Origin: Prorocentrum cordatum
Lineage: Eukaryota; Sar; Dinophyceae; Prorocentrales; Prorocentraceae
Assembly: GCA_963575745.1 (NCBI GenBank)
Contig: CAUYUJ010003685.1
Location: forward strand, 1 to 64,000
Direction of reading: 5' to 3'
DNA length: 64,000 nt
Part shown: positions 1-11,420 of the stretch, piece after piece
Numbering within the stretch: position 1 is the stretch's first letter
Layout of the letters: the number at the start of each line of letters is the position of its first letter
Position numbers and translations under genes: made by a program
The notes under the pieces: generated by a model
The model's database searches: none
What the model was told of the DNA's origin: nothing
The model's input: only the letters and a program-made list of their open reading frames with translations

Positions 1-60
1 CTCCTCCTCCTTCATCTCCTCCACCTCCTCCTCCTCCTCCTCTTTTTTTCTCTTAGGCAA
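1..60. repeat. (CTC)n microsatellite, window edge
   Basis: The window opens inside a CTC/CCT triplet tract that ends near base 50. Frames through it give only serine/leucine/proline or glutamate/arginine runs, so no protein is called. Confidence 0.9.
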
Positions 61-680
61 GCTATTGGGCCTCGATGACCCGAATCGTCAGGCAGCCCGG
101 GCGCGAGCGGGCCCAGGCAGCAAGTGAGATGCCTCCTCGACCCTTGGTGGGCAGAAGTCGGCAGAGACAGCATGCAATCAAGGGAGGAAGAACCACCCAG
201 ACCGGACAATTGGCGTTTACTAAACGACCCTGGGCGTTTACTAAACAGCCCCGCCCTGTTCGATTTCTTCTTTGGGTGCGTTTACTAAACGGCTCCGCTT
301 GTCGGGGTGGTTATTATCGGGGTGGATTTTCTGCCCTCTATGCAAGACATTTCAAGACGTACCCGACCCAGTCCCCCCCCCCACCCTACAACATCTACCC
401 TCCTCCACCAAGCATGACGTCGCGGCCAGGCACGCCCAGGAAGAGAGTGCTGCTGGCCGATCAGCACCATGCCGTAGTGCTTCTCTCAGGCGTTCCCCCC
501 CTGCCCGCTCGGCCCGACTTAATTGGAGCTCGAGCGTGTGGGGTCGGAGGATGCCGTCATCGAGAGAGAGAGACCCCAAAGCAACCTGCACCATCTAGCC
601 CAATAGCGAGGATGAGAAAAGGGTAAGAGCAAGGAACTCGTTGAAGGCAGAAGATGAGCTAGAACACGCAAGACGTCCCG
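61..680. other. intergenic, non-microsatellite DNA
   Basis: About 600 bases of mixed sequence between two CTC tracts. A short repeat GCGTTTACTAAACG occurs three times at 212-292. Several frames are open for 60-180 codons, but none shows a recognisable domain. Nothing else is seen apart from the dispersed repeat listed separately. Confidence 0.5.
186..345. repeat. dispersed repeat, copy 1 (partner at 44405-44562)
   Basis: Shares an ordered series of words with 44405-44562: GGAAGAACCACC, ATTGGCG.TTACTAAA, CCCTGTTCGATT, TGGGTGCGTTT, AACGGCT and a shared CTGCCCTC end. The copies differ by substitutions and small indels, as expected for an old dispersed element. No terminal inverted repeat was found. 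Confidence 0.65.
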
Positions 681-1318
681 CTCAATAAGGCCCTCCTCCT
701 TCCTCCTCCTCGTCCACTCCCCCTTCCCCTCCTCCTCCTCCTCCTCCTCCTCCTCCTCCTCCTCCTCCTCCTCCTCCCTCTTCCTCCTCCTCCTCCTCCT
801 CCTTCTCCTCCGCCTCCTCCAGCCTCCTCCTCTCCTCCTTTTCCTCCCCCTTCTCTCCTTTCCTCCTCCCCTCCATTCTTCTCCTGCTCCCATCGTCCCT
901 CCTCCCACCTTCCTCCTCCCCTCCTGCCTCCTCCTCCTCCTCCTCCTCCTCCTCCTCCTGCTCCTCCGCCTCCTTCCATCTCCTCCACCTCCTCCTCCTT
1001 CTCCTCCTCCTCCTTCTCCTCCTCCTCCTTCCTCCTCCTCCCCCTCCTCCTCCTCCTCCCCCCCCTACTTCTCCTCCTCCTTCTCCCTCAACCTTCCTCC
1101 TCTTCACCTCCTCCTCCTTCTCCTCCTCCTCCTCCTCCTCCTCCCCCTCCCTCCTCCTCCTCCTCCTCCTCTCCTCTCATCAGCATCGAATCATCATCCA
1201 TCATCTCATATCACATCATCATCATCATCATCATCATCATCACATCATCATCATCATCATCATCATCATCCGCAATCATCATCATCATCATCATCATCTC
1301 AAAAAAATATCATGATCA

Positions 1319-1358
<40 letters not shown>

Positions 1359-1640
1359 GGCATCATCATCATCATCATCAGCATCATCCTGTCTCCTCCC
1401 TCCTCCTCCATCCTCCTCTTCCCACTCCTCCCCACCTCCCTCCTCCTTCTCTCCTCCTCCTTCTCTTCCGTCCTCCTCCTCCTCCTTTCTTCTCCCTTCT
1501 CCCCCTTCCTCCCCTCCTCTTCTTCCTCCTCCCCTCCTTTTTCCTCCTCCTCGTTCTCCTTGTCCTCCTCCTTCTTCTCCCCCCCTTCTCCTCCTGTTCC
1601 TCTTCCTCCTTCTCCTCCTCCCCATCCCACTCCTCCGTTC
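681..1640. repeat. (CCT/CTC)n microsatellite block with (ATC)n core
   Basis: Nearly 1 kb of imperfect CTC/CCT triplets with an ATC/TCA block at about 1189-1400. Several 100-180 codon frames on both strands are poly-Ser/Pro or poly-Arg/Glu/Gly translations of the repeat. Confidence 0.95.
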
Positions 1641-2539
1641 CAAAGGGGCCTATGGGGCCGCTCAGAGCCCACCCCGTCCCGTCCACAGAGCATTCACACC
1701 CCCCTATTGTGGGGAGGTGGGTGTGCGGGCCGCCCCCCCCCCCCTGGCGTCGCTCGTACTACGCAAGGGGTGGTTTGTTTTTGTTGCGCGGATCGGCGCT
1801 GATTCCCTCCCATCCGTCCTTTGCCGGGAGTTCTATACACACAGGCTTCGGGCTTGAGCAACACGAACTTTCTACACACGGGCTCCGGGCTTGAGCCCTT
1901 ACATGTTTTCCTTTGTAGTGTATGCTTCACCTAAGTTCTGCCCAAGTTACGGGCACCCATGCTTCACCTAAGTTCTGCCCAAGTAGGGGCGAAGAGGGCC
2001 CCCGCTGACGCGGCGGCCCAACGCCGTAGCGACCAGGGGTATTTACGCACGCTCAGCCCTGCTCAGACCTTCCGAGACCCACTTCTCCAACAGCGCCGTT
2101 GGGTAGCGAGTTGCCCCACGCAGGTGCTGCTTGAGCGACTCCAGGACGCTCGAATGAATGTATGCGCGGCAGTACCGCAGTAGAGTCCTGGAAGCTATAC
2201 CATGGAGTGGGGTCGAGACTCCGTGATGAAAGACTGTCGCGCGGAGGAGAGGTGAGCCAGCCACTGCGTATGATTGCGTTCGGGGTTGGGGTCGCAAAGT
2301 AGGCGGGCCACCCTGAGGAAGGGGCTGCCTCTCTACACCTCTGCCGCGAGAAAGGGACGGGGAGGGGTGTTGGAAATTCGGGGAGACCCCCCGGTGGAAG
2401 ATGGCGGCAGCCTTTCTGAAATTCTGCGGAGCGAAAGCTGAGGGGCCTGCGCGCCAAGAAAAGCGGGTATGCCAGAACACCCAAAGTGTGTCCAGGTATC
2501 GTGCTTTGCAGTTCCGGGGTAGGCTTCGCCTAGACGGTA

Positions 2540-2541
<2 letters not shown>
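1641..2541. other. intergenic DNA with two short tandem duplications
   Basis: Mixed sequence. TTCTA.ACACA.GGCT.CGGGCTTGAGC occurs twice at about 1830-1895. The stretch ATGCTTCACCTAAGTTCT and its continuation occurs twice at 1921-1985. No credible gene is seen. Confidence 0.6.

Positions 2542-2614
<73 letters not shown>
2542..2614. repeat. (TG)n microsatellite
   Basis: Uninterrupted TG/GT dinucleotide for about 36 units. Confidence 0.98.
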
Positions 2615-2615
<1 letters not shown>

Positions 2616-2640
2616 CACCCCTCCCTGCTGAAGATAACCG

Positions 2641-3075
2641 TGGTTCACAGTCGAGGGGCGGCCCTTCGACGGGAGGGTAAGCGTCAATTCCATATGCAAG
2701 CTGGCCATGGGACTGGCCTCCTTCAGGGCACAACCGCGGTACGGCCCCGGAGTCACGCGGGTAAAGTGTGCTTCACAGTCGGGGGGCGACCAAGGGGCCA
2801 GTTGGAACTTGTGCTTCACAGTCGTGGGGCAGCCCTGTCCATTTGGGCGAGAGCGGATAGACCACGTCCTAGCTGACTGCTAATTCTTATGCTTCACAGT
2901 CGTGGGGCGGCTAAGGGGGCCAGTTGTAACCTGTGTTTCACGGTCGTGGGGCAGGCCTCTGCGCGAAAGTTTATAGGCTGTGGTTTAGGTGATGATCCAA
3001 TCGGCAAACTTACCAGTTGAAGGGAGCATGGACCCAGACCCGTTTGGATCATACGTAGTCGTGGGGCACGAGCAC
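2641..3075 (+). repeat. spaced repeat of TTCACAGTCGTGGGGC
   Basis: The word TTCACAGTCGTGGGGC or a close variant appears near 2643, 2769, 2815, 2891, 2935 and, shortened, 3057. Spacing is irregular (about 40-130 bases), so it is an interspersed motif rather than a satellite. No protein frame is convincing. Confidence 0.65.
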
Positions 3076-3114
3076 GGTGATACTTTGCCCGTGTCCTGAG
3101 AGACAGCCTTGACG

Positions 3115-3655
3115 ACCCTCCTCATCCTCCTCCTCATCCTCCAACTCCTCTTCCTCCCCCTTCTCCTCCTCCTCCCCCTCCCCCTCCCCCTCCTCCTCCC
3201 CCCCCTTCTCCCCCTGCCCATCCCCCCTCTCCTCCTCCTCCTCCTTCTCCTCCTCCTCTTCATCCTCCTCCTCATCATCAGCATCATCACCATCACCATC
3301 ACCACCACTATCATCTGCATCATCCTCCCGCTCCTCCTCATCCTTCTCCTCTTCTTCCTCCTCCTTCTCCTCCCTCTCCTCCCTCTCCTCCTCGTCATCA
3401 GCATCATCCTCCTCTTCTCTTCCTCCTCCTCCTCCTCCTCCTCCCCCCATCCTCCTCCTCCCCTCTTTCTCCTCCTCATCATCTTCCTCCTCCTCCTCTT
3501 CCTCCTCCTTCTCCTGCTGATCCGTTTCCTCCTCATCCTCGTCCGCCTCCTTCTCCTCCTCCTCCTCCTCCTATTCATCATCCTCCTCATCACCCCCCTT
3601 TCCGTCATCCTCCTCCCCCTTTTCCTCCTCCTCCTTTTCCTCCTCTTTCTCCTTC
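3115..3655. repeat. (CTC/CCT)n microsatellite with ATC interruptions
   Basis: Imperfect triplet tract. Open frames of 130-230 codons across it are poly-Leu/Ser or poly-Arg/Glu. Confidence 0.95.
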
Positions 3656-4010
3656 TTGTTGAGTTGGCCAGACCTTATGCTTACGTGTGTTACGTTCTTG
3701 AAATGCTGCGAAACAACAATGGGAGAGCAGATGATTCGGCGCAAAGGTGCCTGGCGGGCGCCGCGGCTAAGGCGGTAAATAGAGACAGTGAACAAAACAC
3801 ATCATTATAATAGTAGGCGCCCACCAGGTAACGCGGCTTGTACCTTATTGCAGGAGACCCGGATAAGTAGACAGACAAGTAGACCATGTAACGTACACAA
3901 CGCCAATTTACAATAGGTACATGTTGCGAACAGTGTAGAGGTTTTACGAAGAAAGAGAGCATTCTCCACAACCACATCTAAAGACAGCGCAGGGATCAGC
4001 CCCTGTGGGG
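3656..4010. other. intergenic DNA, no feature seen
   Basis: Mixed-composition sequence between two CTC tracts. No repeat, RNA or coding signal was recognised. Confidence 0.4.
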
Positions 4011-4076
4011 AGCCTCCTCCTCCTCCTCTTCTCCTCCTCCCCCTCCTCCTCCCTTCCTCCTCCTTCTCCTCCTCCC

Positions 4077-4094
4077 TCCGTAGCCTTGGCTCAA
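4077..4094 (+). other. dinoflagellate spliced-leader-like relict
   Basis: TCCGTAGCCTTGGCTCAA equals the first nine and the later nine bases of the conserved 22-nt dinoflagellate spliced leader, with three internal bases (ATT) missing. Such relicts are known where trans-spliced mRNAs were reverse-transcribed and reinserted. No downstream gene could be identified, so this may be an isolated relict or a chance match. Confidence 0.4.
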
Positions 4095-4664
4095 TCCCCC
4101 GCTGGCCCGAGGGGCCATTGGTGCGCGCGAGCCCGGGGGCGCAGCGAGCAGGAGCAATGTGACGCTCCGGGGCCTCCCGTCAGGATGCGGGAGGCGAAGC
4201 TGGAGCTTGGCTTTGCGGCAGGGGCAAGAAGTCGACCATGCCGGGAGTTGCGAGAATCTTCAGCAAGGTCGTCTACCTGGAGTTGTGGTGGGCTTTGGCG
4301 AGGTTCAACGAGATGTTGGAAGTGAGGCTGGAGCTCAAACGTGCGGGGTCCAGAGGCCACGCGTGGCGCGCTGCTACGCGGCTCCGCGTCCCCGCTCGCG
4401 CACGCGGGGCGGGCGCGGCCGCGCAAGGAAATCGGCGGTGAGAAGATGAGCGGCTGAAGCTCGTGTCCAATGTCTAGTGAAGCGCGCACGTGCAGTTTTT
4501 CAGCCTGTTCGACGATTCGTCGACGTCGAACTGCAAGATGGAGTTCGCGTCCCCTCCACGGGGACGCGAGCTCAGGAGGCCGGAGGGGCGGCGCGTCCGT
4601 CGAGCGTCGGCGAGGGCTGCTGCGACAGACAGCGGCCCGCATGGTCTACACCCCCTGCATCCTT
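4095..4664. other. GC-rich unique DNA, no gene recognised
   Basis: High-GC unique sequence with overlapping open frames on both strands (for example 4238-4441 + and 4091-4642 -). None shows a domain, and the arginine/alanine-rich translations are what GC-rich noncoding DNA gives. Confidence 0.4.
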
Positions 4665-4905
4665 CGCCTCCTCCGCTCCTCCCTCCCTCCTCCTCCTCCT
4701 CACTCCTCCTCCTCAGTCCTCCTCCTCCTCCTCCTCCTCCTCCTCCTCCCTCCTCTCCCATTCCTTCCTCCCATCCTCCTTCTCCTCCCCTCCACCTCCT
4801 CCTCCTCCCCCTCCAACTCTCCTCCTGGCTCCTCCTCCTCCCCCTCCTCCGCTCCCCTTCTCCTCCTCCTCCTCCTCCTCCTCCTCCTCCTCCTTTTCTA
4901 CGTTC
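4665..4905. repeat. (CCT/CTC)n microsatellite
   Basis: Imperfect triplet tract. Confidence 0.95.
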
Positions 4906-5399
4906 GTCCAACCTTAGGTTACCCTATGGAGTTTATGTTGTGCGGAAAAAAGTACGAATACTGCAGATAAGGGGCTCGGCTCGAAAAGCACCTGGCGGGC
5001 GCCGCGTAACATGCACTAAGTGAAGGAATGGAGAAGAAGAGAACCACGACCGGGCGCCCGCTAGGTCCTCGAGGCCGGCGCTGGCCGTAGTGAACAGAAA
5101 CCCAGCAGTTAAGAAGCCAGAGTCATTAAAATGAAAGTCCGTACGTTCAATTGGTAGTGCCGTCTCGGTTGGTAATTCAGTGGCTGGAATGCAAGGGACG
5201 GTATGCAGACTGGCGAGCAAAGGTCCCAGCGTTGACCTTCGTGGGAAAAAACAAAAGTCGTAGTATAAGATAGTGCCCCAATATCATAGTTTAGGTACAT
5301 GCTGCGGGGACAAGAATGGCGAGTGAGTTGTTTCAGCAGCGGGCGCGTGGGCAAATTGCTCACGTGTCGTCCGCTGTAGAACGAGAAAGAAGACACAAA
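4906..5399. other. intergenic DNA
   Basis: Mixed sequence. GCACCTGGCGGGCGCCGC near 4988 resembles TGCCTGGCGGGCGCCGCG near 3748, a short shared word between two intergenic stretches. No gene is seen. Confidence 0.4.
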
Positions 5400-5646
5400 A
5401 CCATTCTCCTCATCCTCCCCCTCCTCCTCTCTTTCCACCTCCTCCTTCTCCTCCTCTCCTCCCCCTTCCCCTCCTCCTCCTTCCCCTCCTCCTTCTCCTT
5501 CTCCTCCCCTTCCCCCGTCCTCCTCCTCCTCCTCCTCCTCCTCCTCAACCCCCCTCCTCCTCCTCCTTCTCCCCCTCCTCCTTCTCCTCCTGCTCCCCCT
5601 CCTCCTTCTCCTCCTTTTCCTCCTCCTCCTCCTCCTCCTTCTCATG
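5400..5646. repeat. (CTC/CCT)n microsatellite
   Basis: Imperfect triplet tract. Confidence 0.95.
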
Positions 5647-5775
5647 CTCCATTCCATCCCGTTATAGATAATTTTTCCATGTCGCACCCCGGGGCCAGTT
5701 TTTAGCGCGGGCCCGTCGTTTCGCCTGAGACGTCTTCACCATGTATGATACAGAAGCTTAGATATTGACAACAGC

Positions 5776-6005
5776 TTGACAGATGGAGGGCGGGTCGTTT
5801 TCAAAATGTGGCTCTCGCGCATTCAAGGCGGGTGGTTTTCAAAATGTGGGTCTCGCCTGAGCGCCTTGCACATCCGTTTTCAAAGTTTGCAGGAGCTTCA
5901 CGGATTGAGGGCGGGTCGCTTCCAAATTGTGGTTATCGCTGTAGCGCCGCGCACATGAGCGCTGCACGTTTTCGATTCAAGCAGTTGCAGGAGTTTCACG
6001 TATTC
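5776..6005 (+). repeat. about 77-bp tandem repeat, array 1 of 3
   Basis: About three imperfect units containing GATTGAGGGCGGGTCG, TTTTCAAAATGTGG, TCTCGCC and GCGCACAT in the same order. The same unit recurs at 16108-16280, inside an inverted-repeat element, and in decayed form at 40570-40740. Confidence 0.75.
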
Positions 6006-6595
6006 CCGTGATCAACGTACCAGGAATGGTGATATGGAAAGATTAACGATTATGAGGGCGAAGCAGTTAATTCGATTCGCGGTGTTGAAGTCTTAGGAAT
6101 GGAGTTATGGCACGATTCATGATCGTCAAGACGCAACAGTCAAGTTTGTCCGTGGCGTTGGAATCCCGAGAACAATGTCTTGGCATGCTTGAGGGTCTTC
6201 AAACGGTTGTCCTTCAACGAGGCAGGTCCCCCTGTGGAAATGAATCGTCGTAGGGGCCTATGAAGAGGGAGCTCGGGGGGGGGCTATTCCAACGCCGTTG
6301 GTGGCTCTTGGTTTTACACTTGTCCTCCTCCTCCCCCTCCTTCCCTCCCTGCTCCTCCTCGTCTACCTCCCCCTTCTCCTCCTTGTAGTTATCGAGTTGG
6401 CAGGACCAACCGCTGAGACCTTAGGGCGCGCAGCCACGCGCGCGCACGGCGCGTACTCAGCGCCCCTTCCCCTTCCTTCCTCCCTCCCTTGTTGCTGATC
6501 GAATGTTTACGTTAACTCTTGTGTTATGTCTGATTGCCTTGCTCGTTGCGATCCCTGGTCGTCTTCATATTATTAACCTCCTCCTTATTCTCCTG
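6006..6595. other. intergenic DNA, no feature seen
   Basis: Moderately AT-richer unique sequence, then a short CTC patch (6320-6385) and a GC-rich patch of CGCG words. No coding or RNA signal. Confidence 0.4.
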
Positions 6596-6680
6596 TTTTA
6601 TCCTCTTCCTCCTCCTCCTCCTCCTTCTCCTCTTCCTCCTCCTCCTCCTCATCATCATCATAATCCTCATCTGTGTTTCC
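6596..6680. repeat. (CCT)n/(ATC)n microsatellite
   Basis: Triplet tract of CTC/CCT then ATC units. Confidence 0.9.
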
Positions 6681-7035
6681 CCCTTCCCCTCTTGCACCTC
6701 CCCCACGCATCCCACGTCTGGAGAGCCGAAGGTGGGGCGAGGTGCACGGGGCGAGGGGACCGCGCCGCATTGCCCGGAGGTCGCCCAGGCCCGCCGCTGC
6801 CGGTGTACAGCGAACGCGAACCGGACGGCATCGCGCTCAGCACTTTCGAGGCGCGGGCCAGCGGCTCTTGCAGCGAGGAGATCAGGTGATCAGAGGAAGA
6901 GCAGGTACCGATGCCCTTGCTCGTCTTAGAAGGCTTTCGTCGCCACGGTTGGATTCCTGTCAATGTTCTGGTCACATGGGTAGCGGTATCGGTACCGCTT
7001 TGTTGTCCAAAGTGCGGAGGGCGCGGGAGGTGGAT
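6681..7035. other. GC-rich unique DNA, no gene recognised
   Basis: Open frames exist on both strands (for example 6673-7524 +) but continue straight into the neighbouring GAG tract and show no domain. Confidence 0.35.
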
Positions 7036-7300
7036 ATGCGAGGAGGAGGAGGGAGGAGAAGAGGAGAAATGGCGGGCGGAGGGGGCGAGGGGCGAGGAGG
7101 ATGTGGGATATGGAAAGAGAATGAAGAGGAGAAACAGGAGGAGGAGGAGGACGAGGACGAAGACGAGGACGAGGAGGGGTGGTGGGGGGGCGGCGGGGAA
7201 GGAGGAGGAGGGGGAGGAGGAGGAGGAGGAGGAGGAGGGAGAGAATTGGAAAGAGGATGCGGAGGAGAAGGAGCTAGGACTACGAGGAGGGGGACGAGGA
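7036..7300. repeat. (GAG/GGA)n microsatellite
   Basis: Purine-rich triplet tract with GAC interruptions, the opposite strand polarity to the upstream CTC tracts. Confidence 0.95.
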
Positions 7301-7789
7301 GAGTAACAATGAGCGTTGGGCTTGTGCATGTTCATGCCGTAAATGAGTTGCTCTTCGGCGAAATGGGTACTGTGGCTCTGAATCATGATGAGAGCAACTC
7401 AGCATCACACGATATTGCCATCGCGTGGCAAGATGATATTGTTGTTCCTGCCCCGTTTAACAATACACCAATACACCATAGCGCTTCAGATGTACCAGGA
7501 CCAGAGACAAGCGTGATAAGATAGTCGGGGACAGTGATATATTGCGTATGTTGCTGCGCAGCGAACTTCGCGTGACAAGCCGTGCATTCGACCCATCAAC
7601 GGCTCTGCTGGTGCAACCGGCATTCGGTGGAACGAGTTGCCACGACTGCGTGACCGATTGTGGCAAGATCTCGTGAACGAGATACGTATGCAACTACTCC
7701 AAGGAGTTGCATGTGTTGTCTGTGCACAGCCTGGCCCTTGAAGTAGCCGGGCGAAGATAGAAACACCCTCTCTTACTTCTCCCTCCCCC
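7301..7789. other. intergenic DNA, no feature seen
   Basis: Near-balanced composition. A 78-codon minus-strand frame (7457-7693) has no recognisable similarity. Confidence 0.4.
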
Positions 7790-7966
7790 TCCCTTGTCCA
7801 TCCCTCCCCTTCCTCCGTTTCTTCCTTCTCCTCTTCCTTCTCCTTCTCTTTATCCTCCTCCTCCTTCTCCTCCTCCTCCTCCTCCTCCTCCTCCTCATCA
7901 GGCGCCTCCTTCTCCTCCTCCTACTCCTCCTTCTCCTCCTCCTCTCCCTCTGTCGTCGACTCCCTC
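7790..7966. repeat. (CTC/CCT)n microsatellite
   Basis: Imperfect triplet tract. Confidence 0.95.
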
Positions 7967-8159
7967 AAATCACCTTGGCCCAAGCATCTGTTTGGGTATT
8001 CCCAGTACCTCCTCTTCGCGGTGCTTGAGGACCTCCACGTTTGGTTTACTCCCCACATTCCGCACTTGTCGGCGAAAGCTGGGAATCGAGACTTTCACCC
8101 ATGACCCCACGACGACCTGGACGAGCCTGGCACGCCTCGTGGAGGACTCAGGGACAAGT

Positions 8160-9120
8160 CTTGCTTGACCGCCTCGCCCGACGCCCTCCTTGTCACGCCG
8201 GCACTGTCGCAGGTCATCGACCCGAAGGCCGCGCTCGCAGCGCAGAAACAGAGGCTCGAGGCAGCCACATCGGCGGCAGATTCGACCACGGAGGTCGATC
8301 AGGGCAGGCAGGCCGACGTCGCTTGGCGAGCTGCGAACAGCCACCACGACCACCTCGTGTCCCAGGTAACTAGGCTCTAGCGGCAGCTCGCCACGGCCCT
8401 CGGCCTAGCCAAGGCGGGCGCCACCACGAAGGCCGCCACTGCGGCGTTGGCGAAGGCGGGAGATCATCGTACGCCGCCGAAGGAGGAGGAGGAGGAGGAG
8501 GAGGAGGTTGAGGCAACGGCCTTCGGCATCAAAATCAATCAGGATCTGCTTCGGAGTTCGAGGGGTGGGACGTGGAGGAGACGGACACAGTTCCTTGAGG
8601 GCGCTGGAGGCGGAGCTGGGGCAGTATCGGGTTACCTGCCATTCCAACGGCGCCGAGTGGAAGCAGTTCCTGGATCGGGCCAAGGAGGCTTACGAGCAGG
8701 TGCGCGCCAAGGCCAAGGCCAAGAAGCAGACGGCGGACGCTGACGTCGGCGCGGCCGCCGACGAGGCTGCCGCCGCCGAGGGCCAGGACGCTCAGGCTGC
8801 TGCTGGGCAGGCCCCGCCGTCTGCGGGAGGTGCCGCGTGGGAGGCCCAGGCCGCGGTGGCCACGCCCGAGCAGGCCACCCAGGCCGCGGCGGCCAAGAGG
8901 AGGAGGAGGAGGAGGAGGAGGAGGAGGAGGAGGAGGAGGAGGAGGAGGAGGAGGGGGAGGAGGAGGAGGAGGCTGACCTGCAACGCGCGGCCGCCCGCCT
9001 GTCAGAGGCCACGTGCAAGGCGCAGGCTGCCGTCGACGCGGCCGGCGTCGGCCAGGGCGGCGAGGCCGAGGCTCGCAAGGGAGGTGCGGCCGCCAAGGCG
9101 GCGCCATCGGCGGCATCCTG
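8160..9120 (+). pseudogene. decayed alanine/lysine-rich coiled-coil coding remnant
   Basis: Three frames in turn look coding. Frame A (8165-8380) has a heptad-like stretch starting VIDPKAALAAQKQRLEAA and ends at a TAG (8378-8380), after which the same frame continues alanine-rich. Frame B (about 8580-8900) contains EWKQFLDRAKEAYEQVRAK followed by repeated Lys-Ala words. Frame C (8960-9121) contains DLQRAAARLSEATCKAQAA. A GAG microsatellite at 8898-8970 interrupts it. The style (charged coiled coil, many alanines) resembles the first-ORF or linker regions of dinoflagellate LINE-type retroelements, but no endonuclease or reverse-transcriptase domain follows. It could equally be a broken host structural protein. 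Confidence 0.35.
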
Positions 9121-9309
9121 ACGATCGGCTTCCACGACGGCGACTTCGACGCCGCCGACCGAGCTCAGTACCAGCGGTAAAATGTCAGCTGCTACGCATT
9201 CGGGGGCCTCCAGTGCTATGACTACCAGCACCCCCAGTTCCTCATCACTCGTGGAAGATTCCACCAACTCGGCGAGTCATTTCTTCTTCTTTTTCACAAA
9301 GTTACTTGC

Positions 9310-9684
9310 GTGGGACACAAGGCGTGTGAGCACGCCCGCGGGTTGCAGAGTCAGTTCGGCAACATGTGCCGTTTCGAGGACTGTCATGTCTTAGCTGGTC
9401 ACGCTCAGCAGTGGCTCAAGAAAACGATGGGCAGCTCCGTCAAACTTCTCGTCAACGCGGCCAGGTCGAAAGCCAAATGGTTTGCCGCGCGAGATCCACA
9501 TTCCAACGAGGGCGGTGAGTTCGACTACGCCAAGAGCCATCTTGCTGGGCAAGTTCTAGGTGGGGCGGATGCTGCTTCGAGCGCGCGAGCTGACCGATTC
9601 TCGGCTTTCGATGGCTTTTTGCCTGCACTCAGAAATTGTTCGGGGCTTCCATTCACGTACGTAGCACCCCGCAGTTGCGGATAA
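9310..9684 (+). CDS. hypothetical open reading frame, low support
   Basis: A 124-codon frame with balanced composition and several Cys/His residues (for example CEHARGLQSQFGNMCRFEDC), possibly a metal-binding stretch. The call rests only on non-repetitive composition. No family is recognised and no flanking signal supports it. It might be the tail of the remnant at 8160-9120. Confidence 0.2.
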   Translation: MGHKACEHARGLQSQFGNMCRFEDCHVLAGHAQQWLKKTMGSSVKLLVNAARSKAKWFAARDPHSNEGGEFDYAKSHLAGQVLGGADAASSARADRFSAFDGFLPALRNCSGLPFTYVAPRSCG

Positions 9685-9794
9685 AAGTGAGGGGGCGGCG
9701 AGGACATCGGCAACTTGCGAGGCTCTGAAGAAGCCCGCCGTTGGCGCCTACCTTTGCAAATCATGACGCGAGCCCGCCGCAGGATCCGACTTTT

Positions 9795-9952
9795 TCGTTA
9801 AAGCAACGTGGGTGTGTCGCTGGGTGGGTCGCGGGTGGGTCGCGGGGGTCGCGGGTGGGTCGCGGATGGGTCGCGGGTGGGTCGCGGATAGGTCTCGGGT
9901 GGGTTGCGGGTCGGTCTCGGGTGGGCCGCTGGCCGGGTCTCGGGGGGGGGCG
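9795..9952 (+). repeat. 10-bp minisatellite GGGTCGCGGG-type, array 1
   Basis: Units such as GGTGGGTCGCG and GGTCTCGG repeat about 14 times. The array is followed by an ACAACAAACA tail. A larger array of the same unit with the same tail lies at 11975-12320, so the two are duplicated loci. Confidence 0.9.
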
Positions 9953-10663
9953 GTTACAACAAACAGCAACAGCGACCACAACAACAATCATTTTACCATC
10001 ATTCGCCATGCTTCCACATGTCACATGCATCATTCTGTATACCACACCCCATCATGGGGGATTTGTCTGGCATGCGGGGCCCGATATTCCCTCGCCCAGA
10101 TCTCCCGCCCAAGAAAGTATTGCCAACACCCCTTCCGAGATACTTCGACATCCACAGCTCGGACGGCACATCGCCATCGCAATCGCCTTGCGCACGCCCC
10201 GCATCTCGGAGGAGGCGGATTTCGGAGGACGAGGAGGGGAGGGAAGATGAGGGACAGGAAGAGGGAAAGGAGGAGGATGGACGAGGAGGAGGAGGAGGAA
10301 GGAGGAGTAGCTGTAGTAGCAGTACCTCCGAGGTCGAGGTGGTTCTTACTCCTCGTTCGAACTGTTGCGCCGCCATCCTGCGGCCTCGGCGCGTGGCCCC
10401 GAACGTTCACGCCCCAAGGCGCTGTCGCTCCCATGCTCGCATCCCCCACCTGCCCCCCCCACCACCCCGCGCCCTCACAAGGAATCCCTGAAGTGAATCC
10501 TTCGACCCTCGATCCTTGGAGCCCCTGGAAGTCATCCGTCCTTCTTCTCCTCCTCCTCCACATTATCTATGCTCTCCAAGCGTGATAGGCACTGAATAAT
10601 TCAAGTTCAACAGGGACTCTTGGAGGCCCCCCAGAGGCGATTCCGAAACGAGGGCCGCAGTCT
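9953..10663. other. intergenic DNA with short GAG tract
   Basis: Mixed unique sequence with a GAG microsatellite at about 10206-10300. No gene recognised. Confidence 0.4.
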
Positions 10664-11273
10664 TGAATAGAAGGCGACGAGGGAGGGCGGAAAGGGGGAG
10701 GAGGAGGGAGGAAGGGTGCAGGAGGAGGGGGGAAACAAAGGGGACGAACAGGGAAACGATGAGGGGGGCGGAGGGAGGAGGAAGGAGGAACAAAAAGACG
10801 GGGGAGGGAGGAGGGGGAAAGGGGGAGGGGCGGAGGGAGGAACAGGGGAGGAGAAAGAGGGGGAAGGAGGGAGGAGGAGGGGGAGGAGGAGGAGGGAGGA
10901 GGGAGGCAGAGGCGGAGGAAGGGAGGAGGAGGGGGAGGAGGAGGAGGAGGAGTAGGAGGAGAGGATGAGGAGGGAAAGGAGGGAAAGGAGGGAAAGAGGG
11001 GGAGGAGGAGGAGGAGGGGAGGAGGAGGAGGAGGAGGAGGAGGAGGAGGAGGAGGAGGAGGAGGTGGAGGGAGGGCGAGGAGGAGGAGGAGGAGAGGAGG
11101 AGAGGGAGGAGAAGGGGGGAGGCAGGAGGAGGGAGGAAAGAGGAACGGAGAAGAGAGTAGGGAAGAGGGAAAAGAGTAGGGGGTGGAGGAAGGAAGAGGG
11201 AGGAAGAGGGAGGGGGGAGGAGGGAAGAGGAGAAGGAGGAGGAGGAGGCGGAGGAGGAAAAGAAAGAGGACGA

Positions 11274-11321
<48 letters not shown>

Positions 11322-11418
11322 GGAGGAGGAGGAGGAGGAGGAGGAGGTGGAGGAGGAGGAGGAGGAGGAGGTGGAGGAGGAGGAGGAGGGAGGAGGAGGA
11401 GGAGGAGGAGGAGGAGAA
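10664..11418. repeat. (GAG/GGA)n microsatellite with (GAC)n core
   Basis: About 750 bases of imperfect GGA triplets with a GAC run near 11269-11320. Minus-strand frames of 290-430 codons across it are poly-Ser/Pro/Leu translations and are not genes. Confidence 0.95.
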
Positions 11419-11420
11419 AA

